A DNA stretch of 63,427 nt from Oscillospiraceae bacterium (GCA_902765025.1 CACWYC010000007.1:1-63427), one strand, 5' to 3'; positions 16,466 through 25,695 are shown, numbered from the stretch's first letter. The notes: generated by a model from the sequence alone, not told the origin. Numbers and translations: made by a program.

Positions 16466-17389
16466 ATGGCAAAGGCTGCATTGGTTATCATGGCTGCCGG
16501 TATGGGCTCCCGCTACGGCGGCAACAAGCAGGTGGACGGCGTCGGCCCCAACGGCGAGTTTTTGATGCAGTACGGCGTGTTCGACGCCGTGCGGGCCGGC
16601 TTTGATAAGATCGTGTTCATCATCAAGCCGGAGATTCTGGACCTGATCCGCTCCATGTGCGGCAACATGGTGGAGAAGCTCACCACCCCCGACGGCCGCA
16701 AGGTGGAGGTGGCCTACGCCTACCAGACCTATGACAGCATCCCCAAGTTCTACCACATCCCCGAAGAGCGCACCAAGCCCTTCGGCACCTGCCACGCCAT
16801 TCTGTGCGCTAAGGACGTGGTCAACGAGCCCTTCTGCGTCATCAATGCCGACGACTATTACGGCGTGGACGCCTACCGCACCATCTATGAGGAGCTGATG
16901 CGCCTGCCCAAGGACGGCAACGCCACCATGGTGGGCTACCTGCTGAAGAACACCGTCACCGAGCACGGCACCGTGTCCCGCGGCGTCTGCCAGACCGAGG
17001 ACGGCCACCTGACCTTTATCAAGGAGACGCTGAAGATTCAGCTCTTCCCCGACGGCTCCATCGCCGACATCGACAGCGGCGAGCGGGTTGACCTGCCCGG
17101 CGACACCGTGGTGTCCATGAACTTCTGGGGCTTCATGCCCTCCATCTTCCCCGTGATGGAGCAGTATTTTGAGGACTTCCTGCGCAATGCCGGCGACAAC
17201 ATCAAGGCCGAGTGCCTGCTGCCCAACATGGTGGGCGACCTGATTCACCAGGGCAAGCTGCAGGTCTCCGTCCTCAGCAGCAAGGACCGCTGGTTCGGCA
17301 TGACCTATCACGAGGACCGGGCCATGGTGGCCGACGAGCTCAAGCGCCTCCAGTCCATCGGCGTCTATCCCGCCAAGCTCACTGACTGA
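16466..17389 (+). CDS. sugar-phosphate nucleotidyltransferase-like protein
   Basis: 307 residues with the NTP-transferase N-terminal motif AALVIMAAGMGSRYGGNK (residues 4-21) and a metal-binding CVINADDYYG near residue 128. Members activate sugar phosphates with NTP. This branch stands alone without a sugar pathway beside it, so the substrate is unknown. The ATG at 16466 follows AGGAGG at nine-base spacing; a longer frame to 16391 overlaps the promoter and is rejected. The gene is followed by a palindromic element with a T-poor end. Confidence 0.85.
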   Translation: MAKAALVIMAAGMGSRYGGNKQVDGVGPNGEFLMQYGVFDAVRAGFDKIVFIIKPEILDLIRSMCGNMVEKLTTPDGRKVEVAYAYQTYDSIPKFYHIPEERTKPFGTCHAILCAKDVVNEPFCVINADDYYGVDAYRTIYEELMRLPKDGNATMVGYLLKNTVTEHGTVSRGVCQTEDGHLTFIKETLKIQLFPDGSIADIDSGERVDLPGDTVVSMNFWGFMPSIFPVMEQYFEDFLRNAGDNIKAECLLPNMVGDLIHQGKLQVSVLSSKDRWFGMTYHEDRAMVADELKRLQSIGVYPAKLTD

Positions 17390-17413
17390 CGATAAAAAGA
17401 ATAGACATAGTGT

Positions 17414-17439
17414 AGGGGCGGACGACTCTGTCCGCCCCT
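17414..17439. repeat. TAGGG-type palindromic intergenic element, copy 1
   Basis: A 10-bp perfect stem (AGGGGCGGAC with GTCCGCCCCT) with a six-base loop, 25 bases after the nucleotidyltransferase stop. It may act as terminator. Its design (preceding GT, AGGG start, 6-base loop) resembles 24893-24914, suggesting a dispersed family. Confidence 0.55.
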
Positions 17440-17484
17440 CAAGCTGTCCGCCCCCTATTTTCTCAAAAAAACCGCAAAAAACAG

Positions 17485-17513
17485 TTGACAACGCCTTTCC
17501 CATAGTGTAATAT
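17485..17513 (+). promoter_or_regulatory. promoter of infC-rpmI-rplT
   Basis: Consensus TTGACA (17485-17490), a 17-base spacer and TAATAT (17508-17513). It leaves a leader of about 150 bases before infC. Confidence 0.85.
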
Positions 17514-17519
17514 ATCCCA

Positions 17520-17645
17520 GGAAAACAAAGAAGGTCGGTGCATCCGCCTCACCTCACGCCTATGGCAAAGAGGTCAACAGCGTATCATTCTCGCCCGTAG
17601 TATGGGCGGTTGTTGTTCGCGGATGCTGCCAGCATCCGCGTTTTT
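17520..17645 (+). promoter_or_regulatory. infC leader with attenuator terminator (L20-type leader)
   Basis: The untranslated leader holds a small hairpin (CGCCC with GGGCG near 17592-17608) and a strong intrinsic terminator: 10-bp perfect stem 17618-17627 with 17631-17640, then TTTTT. This terminator lies upstream of infC rather than after a gene, so it is an attenuator. In Bacillus subtilis the same operon is controlled by ribosomal protein L20 binding its leader; that mechanism is inferred here from position and gene order. Confidence 0.75.
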
Positions 17646-17670
17646 GATTTTGAATGGAGGTGCGTTAGGT

Positions 17671-18189
17671 ATTAGCAAGGTAGTGCATCAACTCAACGAG
17701 GATATCCGGGATAAGGAAGTCCGCCTCATCGGTGAAGACGGTGAGCAGTTGGGCATTCTCTCGTCTGAGCAGGCGCTGGAGATCGCCGAGGAGCGCGGTC
17801 TTGACCTGGTGAAGATTTCTCCCCAGGCCGTTCCCCCTGTCTGCAAGCTCATGAACTACGGCAAGTTCCGCTTCGAGCAGTCCAAGCGGGAGAAGGAAGC
17901 AAAGAAAAATCAGCATACGGTGGAGATCAAGGAAATCCGTATGTCCCCCGGTATCGATGTTGGCGATTTCAACACCAAGCTGAAAAACGCCCAGAAGTTC
18001 CTGTCCGAGGGCAACCGTGTGAAGGTCAGCGTCCGTTTCCGCGGCCGCGAGATGGCCCACACCGAGATCGGCAAGGATTTGCTGGATCAGTTTGCCGCAA
18101 GCTGCACCGAGATGGCCAATTTGGAGAAGAACGCCAAGCTGGAGGGACGCAATATGTCCATCTTCCTGGCCCCCAAGGCGGCGAAGTAA
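17671..18189 (+). CDS. infC: translation initiation factor IF-3
   Basis: 172 residues covering both IF-3 domains: the N-domain ([20 protein letters not shown]), a lysine-rich linker ([12 protein letters not shown]) and the C-domain ([16 protein letters not shown]). IF-3 binds the 30S subunit and checks start codon choice. The start is read as ATT at 17671, with GGAGGTG eight bases upstream. Rare AUU-type starts are a conserved feature of infC, allowing IF-3 to limit its own translation. An in-frame ATG at 17602 lies inside the leader hairpin and is rejected. It is the first gene of infC-rpmI-rplT. Confidence 0.95.
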   Translation: MSKVVHQLNEDIRDKEVRLIGEDGEQLGILSSEQALEIAEERGLDLVKISPQAVPPVCKLMNYGKFRFEQSKREKEAKKNQHTVEIKEIRMSPGIDVGDFNTKLKNAQKFLSEGNRVKVSVRFRGREMAHTEIGKDLLDQFAASCTEMANLEKNAKLEGRNMSIFLAPKAAK

Positions 18190-18244
18190 TCAATGTCCCG
18201 ACCGCCCCACCGGGCGCGAGGATGAATTTGGAAGGAGTAACATT

Positions 18245-18442
18245 ATGCCTAAACTGAAGACCCATAGCGGCGCAAAGAAGCGCTTCAATCTGACGAAGTC
18301 CGGCAAGGTCAAGAGAGCTCATGCGTTCAAGAGCCACATCCTGACCAAGAAGGATACCAAGCGTGGCCGTCGTCTGCGCAGCACCACCTACGCTGACAAC
18401 ACCAACGAGGCTGCGATCCGCAAGATGATCCCCTACAAATAA
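18245..18442 (+). CDS. rpmI: ribosomal protein bL35
   Basis: 65 residues, very basic. The start [14 protein letters not shown] and the central [15 protein letters not shown] are diagnostic of bL35, a small 50S protein. The ATG is preceded by GGAAGGAG. It lies in the universal order infC-rpmI-rplT, 55 bases after infC and 37 before rplT. Confidence 0.98.
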   Translation: MPKLKTHSGAKKRFNLTKSGKVKRAHAFKSHILTKKDTKRGRRLRSTTYADNTNEAAIRKMIPYK

Positions 18443-18479
18443 GACACGGACTACGTTAGAAATAGGAGGCAATTGAAAT

Positions 18480-18830
18480 ATGGCACGTATTAAGGGCGCG
18501 ATGATGACGCGCAAAAGAAGAAATAAAGTTCTGAAGCTGGCCAAGGGCTACTGGGGCGCCAAGTCCAAGCACTTCAAGATGGCCAACGAGCAGGTCATGA
18601 AGTCTCTGACCTACGCCTATGTGGGCCGCCGTCTGAAGAAGAGAGACTTCCGCAAGCTGTGGATTACCCGCATCTCCGCCGCCTGCAAGATCAACGGCAT
18701 GAACTACTCCACCTTTATGCATGGCCTGAAGGTGGCCGGCATCGAGATCAACCGCAAGATGCTCTCCGAGATGGCCATCAACGACGCCGTGGCCTTTGCC
18801 GCCCTGTGCGACATCGCCAAGAAGGCGTAA
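18480..18830 (+). CDS. rplT: ribosomal protein bL20
   Basis: 116 residues, basic. [20 protein letters not shown] at the N-terminus and the segment [14 protein letters not shown] identify bL20, an early assembly protein of the 50S subunit. In relatives it also represses its own operon by acting on the infC leader, which fits the attenuator at 17618-17645. The ribosome site AGGAGG lies 7 bases upstream. A terminator follows. Confidence 0.98.
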   Translation: MARIKGAMMTRKRRNKVLKLAKGYWGAKSKHFKMANEQVMKSLTYAYVGRRLKKRDFRKLWITRISAACKINGMNYSTFMHGLKVAGIEINRKMLSEMAINDAVAFAALCDIAKKA

Positions 18831-18898
18831 CCTATCCATGCCACCGCTCAGCGTCGGCGGCAATATCGCCGACAATGGGCAGCCGGATATCGAAATGC

Positions 18899-18935
18899 AA
18901 AAGCGCCGCACTAAACGTGCGGCGCTTTTTTGCGC
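18899..18935 (+). terminator. terminator of infC-rpmI-rplT
   Basis: 9-bp G/C stem (18903-18911 with 18917-18925) flanked by A4 and a T6 run. Confidence 0.9.
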
Positions 18936-18940
18936 TTTTT

Positions 18941-19090
18941 TGCCCCTGCTGCGACAAAAATACAGCAGCAGGGGCAAATTTTCGCCCGCAATCTTGCCAA
19001 ATCAGCCCGTAAGCAGTAAAATTACAATAGCACCGCCTTTCAACGGCGGCAGCCCCCGGCGCCGAAATACGGCGCTCCCACCGGGGGAAT
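18941..19090. other. structured spacer before sbcD
   Basis: The 328-base gap between rplT and sbcD has no plausible gene. Besides the rplT terminator it contains a perfect 12-bp hairpin (18941-18952 with 18965-18976), a small stem (19033-19037 with 19045-19049) and a nested stem: outer CCCCCG/CGGGGG (19053-19058 with 19082-19087), inner GCGCCG/CGGCGC (19059-19064 with 19070-19075). I recognise no RNA family. Confidence 0.4.
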
Positions 19091-19158
19091 AGAGGGATTA
19101 CGCCGCCTGCGGCCCCGCCGCGGCGGATACGATAGAAATGGGGAAAGGATGATTCCGC

Positions 19159-20403
19159 ATGCGATTTCTGCATATTTCGGACCTGCACCTGGGCAAGATG
19201 CTCCACGGCGTCTCCCTGCTGGAAAACGGCGACCAGCCCTACTGGGTGCTGCAATTTCTGGCGCTGGCGGAGGAGGTGCGGCCCCAGGCCGTGGTGATTT
19301 CCGGCGACGTCTACGACCGCAGCTCCCCCTCCGGCGAGGCGGTGTCTCTGCTGAGCCAGTTGGTGGAGGGCCTGGCCCAGCGGAATATCGCCGTTCTGAT
19401 GGTGGCCGGCAACCACGATTCCGGCCAGCGGCTGTCCTTTGCCAGGGAGATGCTGGCCCGTGAGCAGATCCACATCGCCGGCACGGTGGAGCGGGAAATG
19501 GCCCGCGTCACCCTGACGGACGAGTACGGCCCCGTCACCTTCTGGCTGATGCCCTATGTGTTCCCTGCGGCGGTGGCCCAGGTGCTGCATGACGACGCCA
19601 TCCGTGACTATGACGGGGCGGTGCGCCGCCTGCTGGCGGAGCAGCAGATGGACGCCGCCGCCCGTAACGTGATCGTGGCACACCAGAACGTGACGGCCTT
19701 CGGCGCAGAGGCGCCCCGGGGCGGCTCGGAAAGCGCCGTAGGCGGCGTGGGCCAGGTGGAGTATACCGCCTTCGACGGCTTCGATTACGCCGCCCTGGGC
19801 CACATCCATGGGGCCTATTCCGTGGGCCGCGACGCCGTCCGCTACGCGGGCTCCCCCATGTGTTACCATTTCAACGAGACCCGCCAGGCCCGCAAGGGCC
19901 CGGTGCTGGTGGAGCTGGGTCGTAAGGGTGAGGTGTCCATCACCACCCTGGAGATTCAGCCCCTGCACCCCATGCGGGAGCTGCGCGGCCCCTTTGAGAC
20001 GCTGCGGGAGCAGGAACTGGCCCACACCCGGCGAGGGGAGTACCTGCGCCTTGTCCTCACCGACCGGCCCCTGACGCCGGAGGCGGTGGCCTTTTTCCAA
20101 AGCCTGGCGGAGTCCCGCGGCAGCGTGCTGATGGAGCAAACCTCGGAATACCGGGCCTATGCCGACCTGCTGCCGGAGGCGGCGCCGGATGCGGTGGGCG
20201 ATCAGCCCCTGGAGGCCCTGTTCTCCGATTTTTTTGCCAGCCGCACGGGCAGCGACCCGGACCCCGAAGAGCTGGCGTTGCTGCATTTCGCCGGTGAGCT
20301 GCTGCGCAATACGCCGGCGGACCCGAAGCAGCGCAGCGCCGCCGATCCCAAGACCACGGAAGCCCTTTTACGCCATCTGATGCCCGGGGAGGTGAAGGCA
20401 TGA
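19159..20403 (+). CDS. sbcD: exonuclease subunit SbcD
   Basis: 414 residues, a calcineurin-like phosphoesterase. The motifs are FLHISDLHLGK (3-13), VISGDVYDR near 47-55, MVAGNHDSG near 80-88 and ALGHIHGAY near 213-221, supplying the two-metal site. With SbcC it forms the Mre11-Rad50-like complex that cuts hairpins and blocked DNA ends. The ATG follows a GGAAAGGATG site. It overlaps sbcC by four bases, as in most genomes. Confidence 0.96.
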   Translation: MRFLHISDLHLGKMLHGVSLLENGDQPYWVLQFLALAEEVRPQAVVISGDVYDRSSPSGEAVSLLSQLVEGLAQRNIAVLMVAGNHDSGQRLSFAREMLAREQIHIAGTVEREMARVTLTDEYGPVTFWLMPYVFPAAVAQVLHDDAIRDYDGAVRRLLAEQQMDAAARNVIVAHQNVTAFGAEAPRGGSESAVGGVGQVEYTAFDGFDYAALGHIHGAYSVGRDAVRYAGSPMCYHFNETRQARKGPVLVELGRKGEVSITTLEIQPLHPMRELRGPFETLREQELAHTRRGEYLRLVLTDRPLTPEAVAFFQSLAESRGSVLMEQTSEYRAYADLLPEAAPDAVGDQPLEALFSDFFASRTGSDPDPEELALLHFAGELLRNTPADPKQRSAADPKTTEALLRHLMPGEVKA

Positions 20404-23400
20404 GACCGCTGAAGCTGACCATGAAAGCCTTCGGCTGCTACGCAGAGGAAACGACGGTGGATTTTCAGCAGTTCACCGACGGCCTGTTCCTCATTGTGGG
20501 CAAGACCGGCGCGGGAAAGACTACGGTTTTCGACGCCATCTCCTTCGCCCTCTTCGGCCGTCCCAGCGGCTCGGAGCGCACGGCGGAGATGCTCCACTCC
20601 GACTTTGTCCCCCTGTCGGAGGACATGGAGGTGTCCCTGGACTTTCTGCACCAGGGCCGCACCTATCATGTAGAGCGCAAAATGCACTTCCCCAAAAAGC
20701 GCAGCGGCGATTACGGCGACCCCACCGTCAGCGCCGCCATGTGGGGCGATGAGCAGGCGGCCATCCAGGTGGCCACCCGGGTCACGGCCCGCTGTGAGGA
20801 GCTGTTGGGCCTGAATGCCGAGCAGTTCCGCCGCATCGTCATGCTGGCCCAGGGTGAATTCCGGGAATTTCTGCGCTCGGGCAGTGATAAGAAAAATGAG
20901 ATTCTGGGCAAGCTCTTCGACAATTCCGAATACCTTCGCTTTCAGAATCTGCTCTCTGCCGGATACACCGAGCTGAAAAGACGGCGTGATGTCTACGAAT
21001 CGGAGATTGCCGCCGTCATGGATACGCTGTTCGACCTGCCGGAGGCGGCGGACGAACAGGAACGGGAGGGCTATCTCCCCGGCCATCCCGGACTGGTGGA
21101 GAATCTGCAGGCGCTGGTGGAGCGTGACGAGCTGCGGCTGTCTGGGCAGCAAACGGTTTACGAGGCGATCAAAAAGGATGTGGAGGCGTTGCATACGCGC
21201 CGCGGCGCCGCGGAAATGAGCAACCGCCTGCTGGCCCAGCGAGAGGCGTGTATTGACCACCTGACCAGCCTGGAGGCCCAGCAAGGGAGCTATGCCCTGC
21301 GTCAGCGCCGGTACGGAGAGGCGGAAAAGGCGTTTCGCCGGGTTAGGCCCGCTGAGCAGGACCTGCGGCGCGGAGCGTCCGAGCTGGCAAAAACCCAAAA
21401 TGATATCGCCGCCAACGAAGCCCATCTGGAGCGGCAGCAGCGAGAATGTGCGGCGGCCCAGGCTGCGGCGGACGGGGATTTGCCCCTCCGTGATGAAATG
21501 GAGGCTCTGAAGGCAGAGGGCACCCGGCTGAAGGAAGTGCTGCCCGCCTATCGGCGTATGACAGAGCAGTGTGCCAGGCTGGATGAGACAAAAAAAGAGC
21601 GGGCCAAACTGCATGAGAGCATCGGCCAGCAGGAGGAGCGGAAGGCCGCGCTTACCCTGGAACTGAAACGCATCCAGGACGAGCTGCACGATCTGGAGGG
21701 CTGCGAAGCGGCGGCAGTGCGCCTGGAGGGTCGGCGGAACGACGCCCGGGAGCGTAACGACGCCTTTTCTCTGCCCCGTGAGGGCCTTTCGGCGCAAATC
21801 ACCGCCATTGTGAAGGAGGAGAAGGAATGGGAACTGGCCCGGATCGCCTTGAACGGGTTGATGCTGAATGCCCTCGATGCAGAGAAGCGTTATCACCGTG
21901 TCTACCAGGCGTTCCTGGCAAGCCAGGCGGGTGTGCTTGCGTCCAGAATGGAGCGTGAGCTGCAGGACGACGGCCATACGGTGTGCCCGGTGTGCAGCAC
22001 CCCGTTCCACCGGGGGCAGGCCCATGCCTTTGCTCTCCCCGCGGAAACCGTCCCGGAGGAGGACGATGTGAAGAAGGCGGAGCAGGCCTTCAAGGCGGCG
22101 GAGAATCGTCGGCTTTCACGGAAAGAGGAGCTGGAAAAGCAGGAGATGCAGCTCGAGCAGCGGAAGAAAGCCGTGGTCCGGGAAATGGGCAGAATCCTGC
22201 CGGACGCCGCCCATTGGGACACGCTTACCGCCCCCGGTGCGCTGGACGATCTCGGCCGCCGGCTGGCCCAGGCGCTGGGTGAGGCGGAGGCGGCCTACTC
22301 CGCCGCTTCAGCGCAATGCGACGCCAGGAAACACCTTCAGCAGAAGCAGAAGGAAAAAAACGATTCGCTGCAGGAGCTGGAAGAAGAGCAGGCGGCGGAC
22401 CGGGAGCGGTTGGCAGCTTTATCCCAGGATGAGCGGGAGTTTGCCACCACCATCAGTGAGCTGAAAAAGCAGCTCCCCCTGCCGGAGGAGAAGGCGGCCA
22501 GGGAACGGCTGACCTGGCTGCGGGAGCGGTACAGCCTGCTCCGTGATACAATAGAGCAACACCAGCAGGCGCTGGATGCGGCCAATAAAGCGCTGCACGT
22601 CACGAAGGGACAGTTGACCACCCTGCAAGCCGCCCTCTCCGGCTGTCAGCAGTCTGTGGAAGCGGCAGAGCGCCTGCTGCGGCAGGCCCTGACGGAAAAC
22701 GGCTTCGCCACCCTCGATGACGCCCTGGCGGCCCTTGCGCCCATGGGCGAGGAGGATGGTGAGTCGTGGCTCCGCCATGAGAAAGCCGCCATAGATGCGT
22801 ACCGCCATGACCTGGCCGACACGAAACGGCGCATCGACGAGCTGACGCAGCAGACGGCGGACAAGACCGTGGTGGATCTGGCGGCGCTGGACCAGCAGCT
22901 GGCGCAGGCCAAGGCGCTGCAGGACCAGTCGGAGGCACTGTGCGGCGACCTGCGCAGCGCCCTGGAGAACCACGGAACCGTTCTGGATAAGGTGCGCAGC
23001 GCCAAAAAGAAGCTGGCCGGGACGGACAGCGCCTACCGCCGGCTGGCGCGTTTGGCGGCGGCAGCCGTGGGCGTCTCCGCCGAAGGCGGCAAGCTGAGCT
23101 TTGACCGCTATGTGATGGGCGCCTTCTTCCGGGAGGTGCTGCACATGGCAAATCGGCGGCTGGACACCATGACCGGCGGGCGGTTTGCGCTGATTCATAC
23201 CGTGGACGCAGGCAGAAAGAACGCCTCCGCCGGCCTGGAGATCGAGGTGCTGGACCGGACGTCGGGCAGGCAGCGTCCCTCAGGCAGCATCTCCGGCGGC
23301 GAGGGCTTCATGGTCTCCCTGGCCCTGGCCCTGGGCCTGTCCGACGTGGTGCAGAGCCATGCAGGCGGCCAGAAGCTGGACACCCTGTTTATCGACGAGG

Positions 23401-23582
23401 GCTTCGGCACCCTGGACGACGGCAAGCTGGACAACGTGATCGCCGTGCTGAACCAGCTCACCCAGGGCAACCGTCTGGTGGGCCTCATCTCCCACGTGGA
23501 CAAGCTGGAGGAGAGCATCCACCAGAAGCTCCGCGTGGTGGGCGGCGACCACGGCAGCACCCTGCGAGTGGAGTTCACCTGA
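20400..23582 (+). CDS. sbcC: exonuclease subunit SbcC (Rad50-like ATPase)
   Basis: 1060 residues. The N-terminal Walker A is VGKTGAGKTTVFDAISFALF. Two long coiled coils surround a central zinc hook CPVC (C529 and C532). The C-terminal half has the ABC signature SISGGEGFMVSLALALG and Walker B DTLFIDEGFGTLDD. This is the ATPase and tether of the SbcCD nuclease. The coiled-coil part has more mixed codon use than the housekeeping genes around it, common for rapidly changing coils. A terminator follows at 23620-23657. Confidence 0.97.
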   Translation: MRPLKLTMKAFGCYAEETTVDFQQFTDGLFLIVGKTGAGKTTVFDAISFALFGRPSGSERTAEMLHSDFVPLSEDMEVSLDFLHQGRTYHVERKMHFPKKRSGDYGDPTVSAAMWGDEQAAIQVATRVTARCEELLGLNAEQFRRIVMLAQGEFREFLRSGSDKKNEILGKLFDNSEYLRFQNLLSAGYTELKRRRDVYESEIAAVMDTLFDLPEAADEQEREGYLPGHPGLVENLQALVERDELRLSGQQTVYEAIKKDVEALHTRRGAAEMSNRLLAQREACIDHLTSLEAQQGSYALRQRRYGEAEKAFRRVRPAEQDLRRGASELAKTQNDIAANEAHLERQQRECAAAQAAADGDLPLRDEMEALKAEGTRLKEVLPAYRRMTEQCARLDETKKERAKLHESIGQQEERKAALTLELKRIQDELHDLEGCEAAAVRLEGRRNDARERNDAFSLPREGLSAQITAIVKEEKEWELARIALNGLMLNALDAEKRYHRVYQAFLASQAGVLASRMERELQDDGHTVCPVCSTPFHRGQAHAFALPAETVPEEDDVKKAEQAFKAAENRRLSRKEELEKQEMQLEQRKKAVVREMGRILPDAAHWDTLTAPGALDDLGRRLAQALGEAEAAYSAASAQCDARKHLQQKQKEKNDSLQELEEEQAADRERLAALSQDEREFATTISELKKQLPLPEEKAARERLTWLRERYSLLRDTIEQHQQALDAANKALHVTKGQLTTLQAALSGCQQSVEAAERLLRQALTENGFATLDDALAALAPMGEEDGESWLRHEKAAIDAYRHDLADTKRRIDELTQQTADKTVVDLAALDQQLAQAKALQDQSEALCGDLRSALENHGTVLDKVRSAKKKLAGTDSAYRRLARLAAAAVGVSAEGGKLSFDRYVMGAFFREVLHMANRRLDTMTGGRFALIHTVDAGRKNASAGLEIEVLDRTSGRQRPSGSISGGEGFMVSLALALGLSDVVQSHAGGQKLDTLFIDEGFGTLDDGKLDNVIAVLNQLTQGNRLVGLISHVDKLEESIHQKLRVVGGDHGSTLRVEFT

Positions 23583-23619
23583 CGCCGCCTCCCGGGGGGG
23601 GCAGCCGTCTCGGCAGTGG

Positions 23620-23657
23620 AAAAGGGAAGTGGCCGTTTTACCGGTCACCTCCCTTTT
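23620..23657 (+). terminator. terminator of sbcD-sbcC
   Basis: A 16-base arm (23620-23635) pairs with 23642-23657 with one mismatch and one G-U pair; T run at the end. Confidence 0.85.
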
Positions 23658-23705
23658 TTCATCCATAATAATGGTATCATTTCGAAAAAATGCAAGGCCC
23701 ATCCG

Positions 23706-23734
23706 TTGCATCTTGCAAAACGGCGGCGTATAAT
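23706..23734 (+). promoter_or_regulatory. promoter of the yitT-like gene
   Basis: TTGCAT (23706-23711), a 17-base spacer and consensus TATAAT (23729-23734). Confidence 0.78.
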
Positions 23735-23768
23735 AGCCCCCGGTTTGCAAACAAAGGAGGGACGCCTT

Positions 23769-24686
23769 ATGGAAAATATGGGTGTCAAAAAGGCCCGGGA
23801 GCTGCTTCTGGTGATGGCCATGGGCTTCGTCATGGCGCTGAACTATGTGGTGTTCATTTTCCCCAACGCCTTTGCCCCCGCGGGGCTCAACGGCATCGCC
23901 ACCATGGTGCAGTACAAGCTGGGCTTCTCCGTGGGCTATATGAATCTGCTGATCAACGTGCCTCTGTGTCTGGTGGCCATGTTCGTGCTGAATCGGGACT
24001 ACGCCGTGAAAACGCTGCTGTTCTCCCTGTGCTCCGCCGGCGGCATCCTGCTGCTGCAACGGGGCGTCATTGACGTCACCCCCTGGATTTACGCCGCCAC
24101 CGATAACGGCGTCAGCACCGTGCTGGCCCCCATCGCCGCCGGCGTGGTCAACGGCTGCCTCTACGGCGTGGTCATCCGTCAGAATGCCAGCACCGGCGGC
24201 ACCGATGTGGTGGCGGCCTTCGTCCACCATGTCCACCCGGAGCAGAGCCTGGTGTGGATTATCTTCGCCTTTAACTGCGCCGTGGCGGGCATCTCCTTTT
24301 TCGTCTACGATTACCGCTATGAGCCGGTGATCCTCTGCGTGATGTACTGCTTCATCAGCACCCGCATCAGCGACCAGATCGTTCGGGGCGGCAAGGAGCA
24401 GTTGAAATTTGAAATTATCACCCACGACGCCACCGCCATGGCCGCCGATATTATCCACGACCTGCACCATACTGCCACCGTCCTGCCCGCCCGGGGCATG
24501 TACAGCGGCGAGGCCACCGACCTGCTGACCTGCGTCATCAATAAGCATCAGATTATCGACATGCAGCGCATCATCGCCCGCTATCCCGGCTCCTTCGCCT
24601 ACGTAGGCGATGTGGACGAGGTGTTCGGCAACTTCCGGGCCTGGAGCGAAATCGAGCGCCGTCAGCGCCAGGGCCTTTATAAATGA
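23769..24686 (+). CDS. YitT-family membrane protein
   Basis: 305 residues. Five or six hydrophobic segments fill the first 200 residues, including MAMGFVMALNYVVFIFP and LAPIAAGVVNGCLYGVVIR, with the conserved STGGTDVVA motif. The last 90 residues form a soluble DUF2179 domain (GEATDLLTCVINKHQI). YitT/DUF161 proteins are abundant in Firmicutes and their transport function is unproven. The ATG at 23769 follows AAAGGAGGG; the earlier frame begins inside the promoter. It is a single gene ended by a terminator. Confidence 0.9.
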   Translation: MENMGVKKARELLLVMAMGFVMALNYVVFIFPNAFAPAGLNGIATMVQYKLGFSVGYMNLLINVPLCLVAMFVLNRDYAVKTLLFSLCSAGGILLLQRGVIDVTPWIYAATDNGVSTVLAPIAAGVVNGCLYGVVIRQNASTGGTDVVAAFVHHVHPEQSLVWIIFAFNCAVAGISFFVYDYRYEPVILCVMYCFISTRISDQIVRGGKEQLKFEIITHDATAMAADIIHDLHHTATVLPARGMYSGEATDLLTCVINKHQIIDMQRIIARYPGSFAYVGDVDEVFGNFRAWSEIERRQRQGLYK

Positions 24687-24693
24687 AAATAAA

Positions 24694-24726
24694 CACCGTT
24701 TTCTGCGAAAAAAGCGGAAAACGGTG
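24694..24726 (+). terminator. terminator of the yitT-like gene
   Basis: 13-base arms (24694-24706 and 24714-24726) pair with one wobble around a seven-base A-rich loop; a modest T-containing tail follows. Confidence 0.8.
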
Positions 24727-24892
24727 CTGCTTTATGCCATAATAATCACCTTCCCCAGGGGGGTGTCCCGGTGCGCACACTGGGGCGGATGAGGGGGCGA
24801 TGATCGGAACCTTTCCGGAGAACCGTCCCATCATCCGCTTCGCTTCGCTCAGCACTCTCCTCCCGGCGAAAAGGCTGTGTTATTCTCCGTAG

Positions 24893-24914
24893 GGCGGGAC
24901 CTATGTGTCCCGCC
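24893..24914. repeat. TAGGG-type palindromic intergenic element, copy 2
   Basis: Perfect 8-bp stem (GGCGGGAC with GTCCCGCC) and six-base loop in the 325-base gap between the yitT-like gene and trmB. The gap holds this element, the yitT terminator and no convincing ORF. It resembles 17414-17439. Confidence 0.5.
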
Positions 24915-25011
24915 ACCAGGCAATGCTACCCGCCGCCCCCGGTTGAATGCCAAAAGGCGGCGTTATCGCCAACCTAACCCCGTCGCAAAACGCCCCAGGG
25001 CAGGGGAGACC

Positions 25012-25695
25012 TCACGCCTGGGCAGCGTCCTCCGCCGCATCCTCCACCGGCTCCTCCCAGGGTACCATGGTGGCCACGCACCGGTTGATGTTCTTGCCCA
25101 GACCGTAGAACTTGGCCTCGTAGTCCGTCATCACGCCCACAGGACCATTTGCGTGGAGGTCAAACGTCAGCTCCGACAGGGTGAAGCCGAACTGGGGAAT
25201 CTCCTCGATGGACCAGGCAAACAGCTTGTCGTTGTCGGTCTTGAAATGAATCTGTCCGCCCATGGGCAGTACCTTGCGGTACTGCTTGAGAAAATTGCCG
25301 TGGGTGAGACGGCGCTTTTTCTGGTTGCTCTTGGGCCAGGGGTCGCAGAAATTGATGTAAATCCGGCTGATTTCCCCGCCTGCAAACATCTCCGGCAGCA
25401 GCGCCGCGTCGCCGTCGATGAAAAATACGTTCCGCAGCCCCATCTCCGTCACCCGTTCCATGGCCACCACCATGGCGTCGGGCACCTTCTCCACGGCGAT
25501 GAGCAGCACGTCCGGCTCCGCCTGGGCCGTCTCGGCGGTAAAGCGCCCCTTGCCGCAGCCCAGCTCCAGCCGGATCTCCCTGGCCTGGGGCATCAGGTCC
25601 CGCCAGTGGCCCCGCATCTCATAGGGGTTTTGCACCCAGCAGTCCCGGCAGGCCTCCATCCGGGGCTGTAAATTCTTCTTTTTCCGCATGCGCAT
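25012..25695 (-). CDS. trmB: tRNA (guanine-N7)-methyltransferase
   Basis: 227 residues. SAM-binding ELGCGKGRFTAE near residue 43, the family hallmark YINFCDPWPKSNQKKRRL, and the C-terminal TDYEAKFYGLGKNI are all present. TrmB makes m7G46 in tRNA. I chose the ATG at 25695 because AGGAGG lies nine bases upstream; a longer frame to 25851 is unsupported. The last dozen residues are an acidic, Ala-rich tail. Single gene, divergent from the crt operon. Confidence 0.96.
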   Translation of the reverse strand: MRMRKKKNLQPRMEACRDCWVQNPYEMRGHWRDLMPQAREIRLELGCGKGRFTAETAQAEPDVLLIAVEKVPDAMVVAMERVTEMGLRNVFFIDGDAALLPEMFAGGEISRIYINFCDPWPKSNQKKRRLTHGNFLKQYRKVLPMGGQIHFKTDNDKLFAWSIEEIPQFGFTLSELTFDLHANGPVGVMTDYEAKFYGLGKNINRCVATMVPWEEPVEDAAEDAAQA

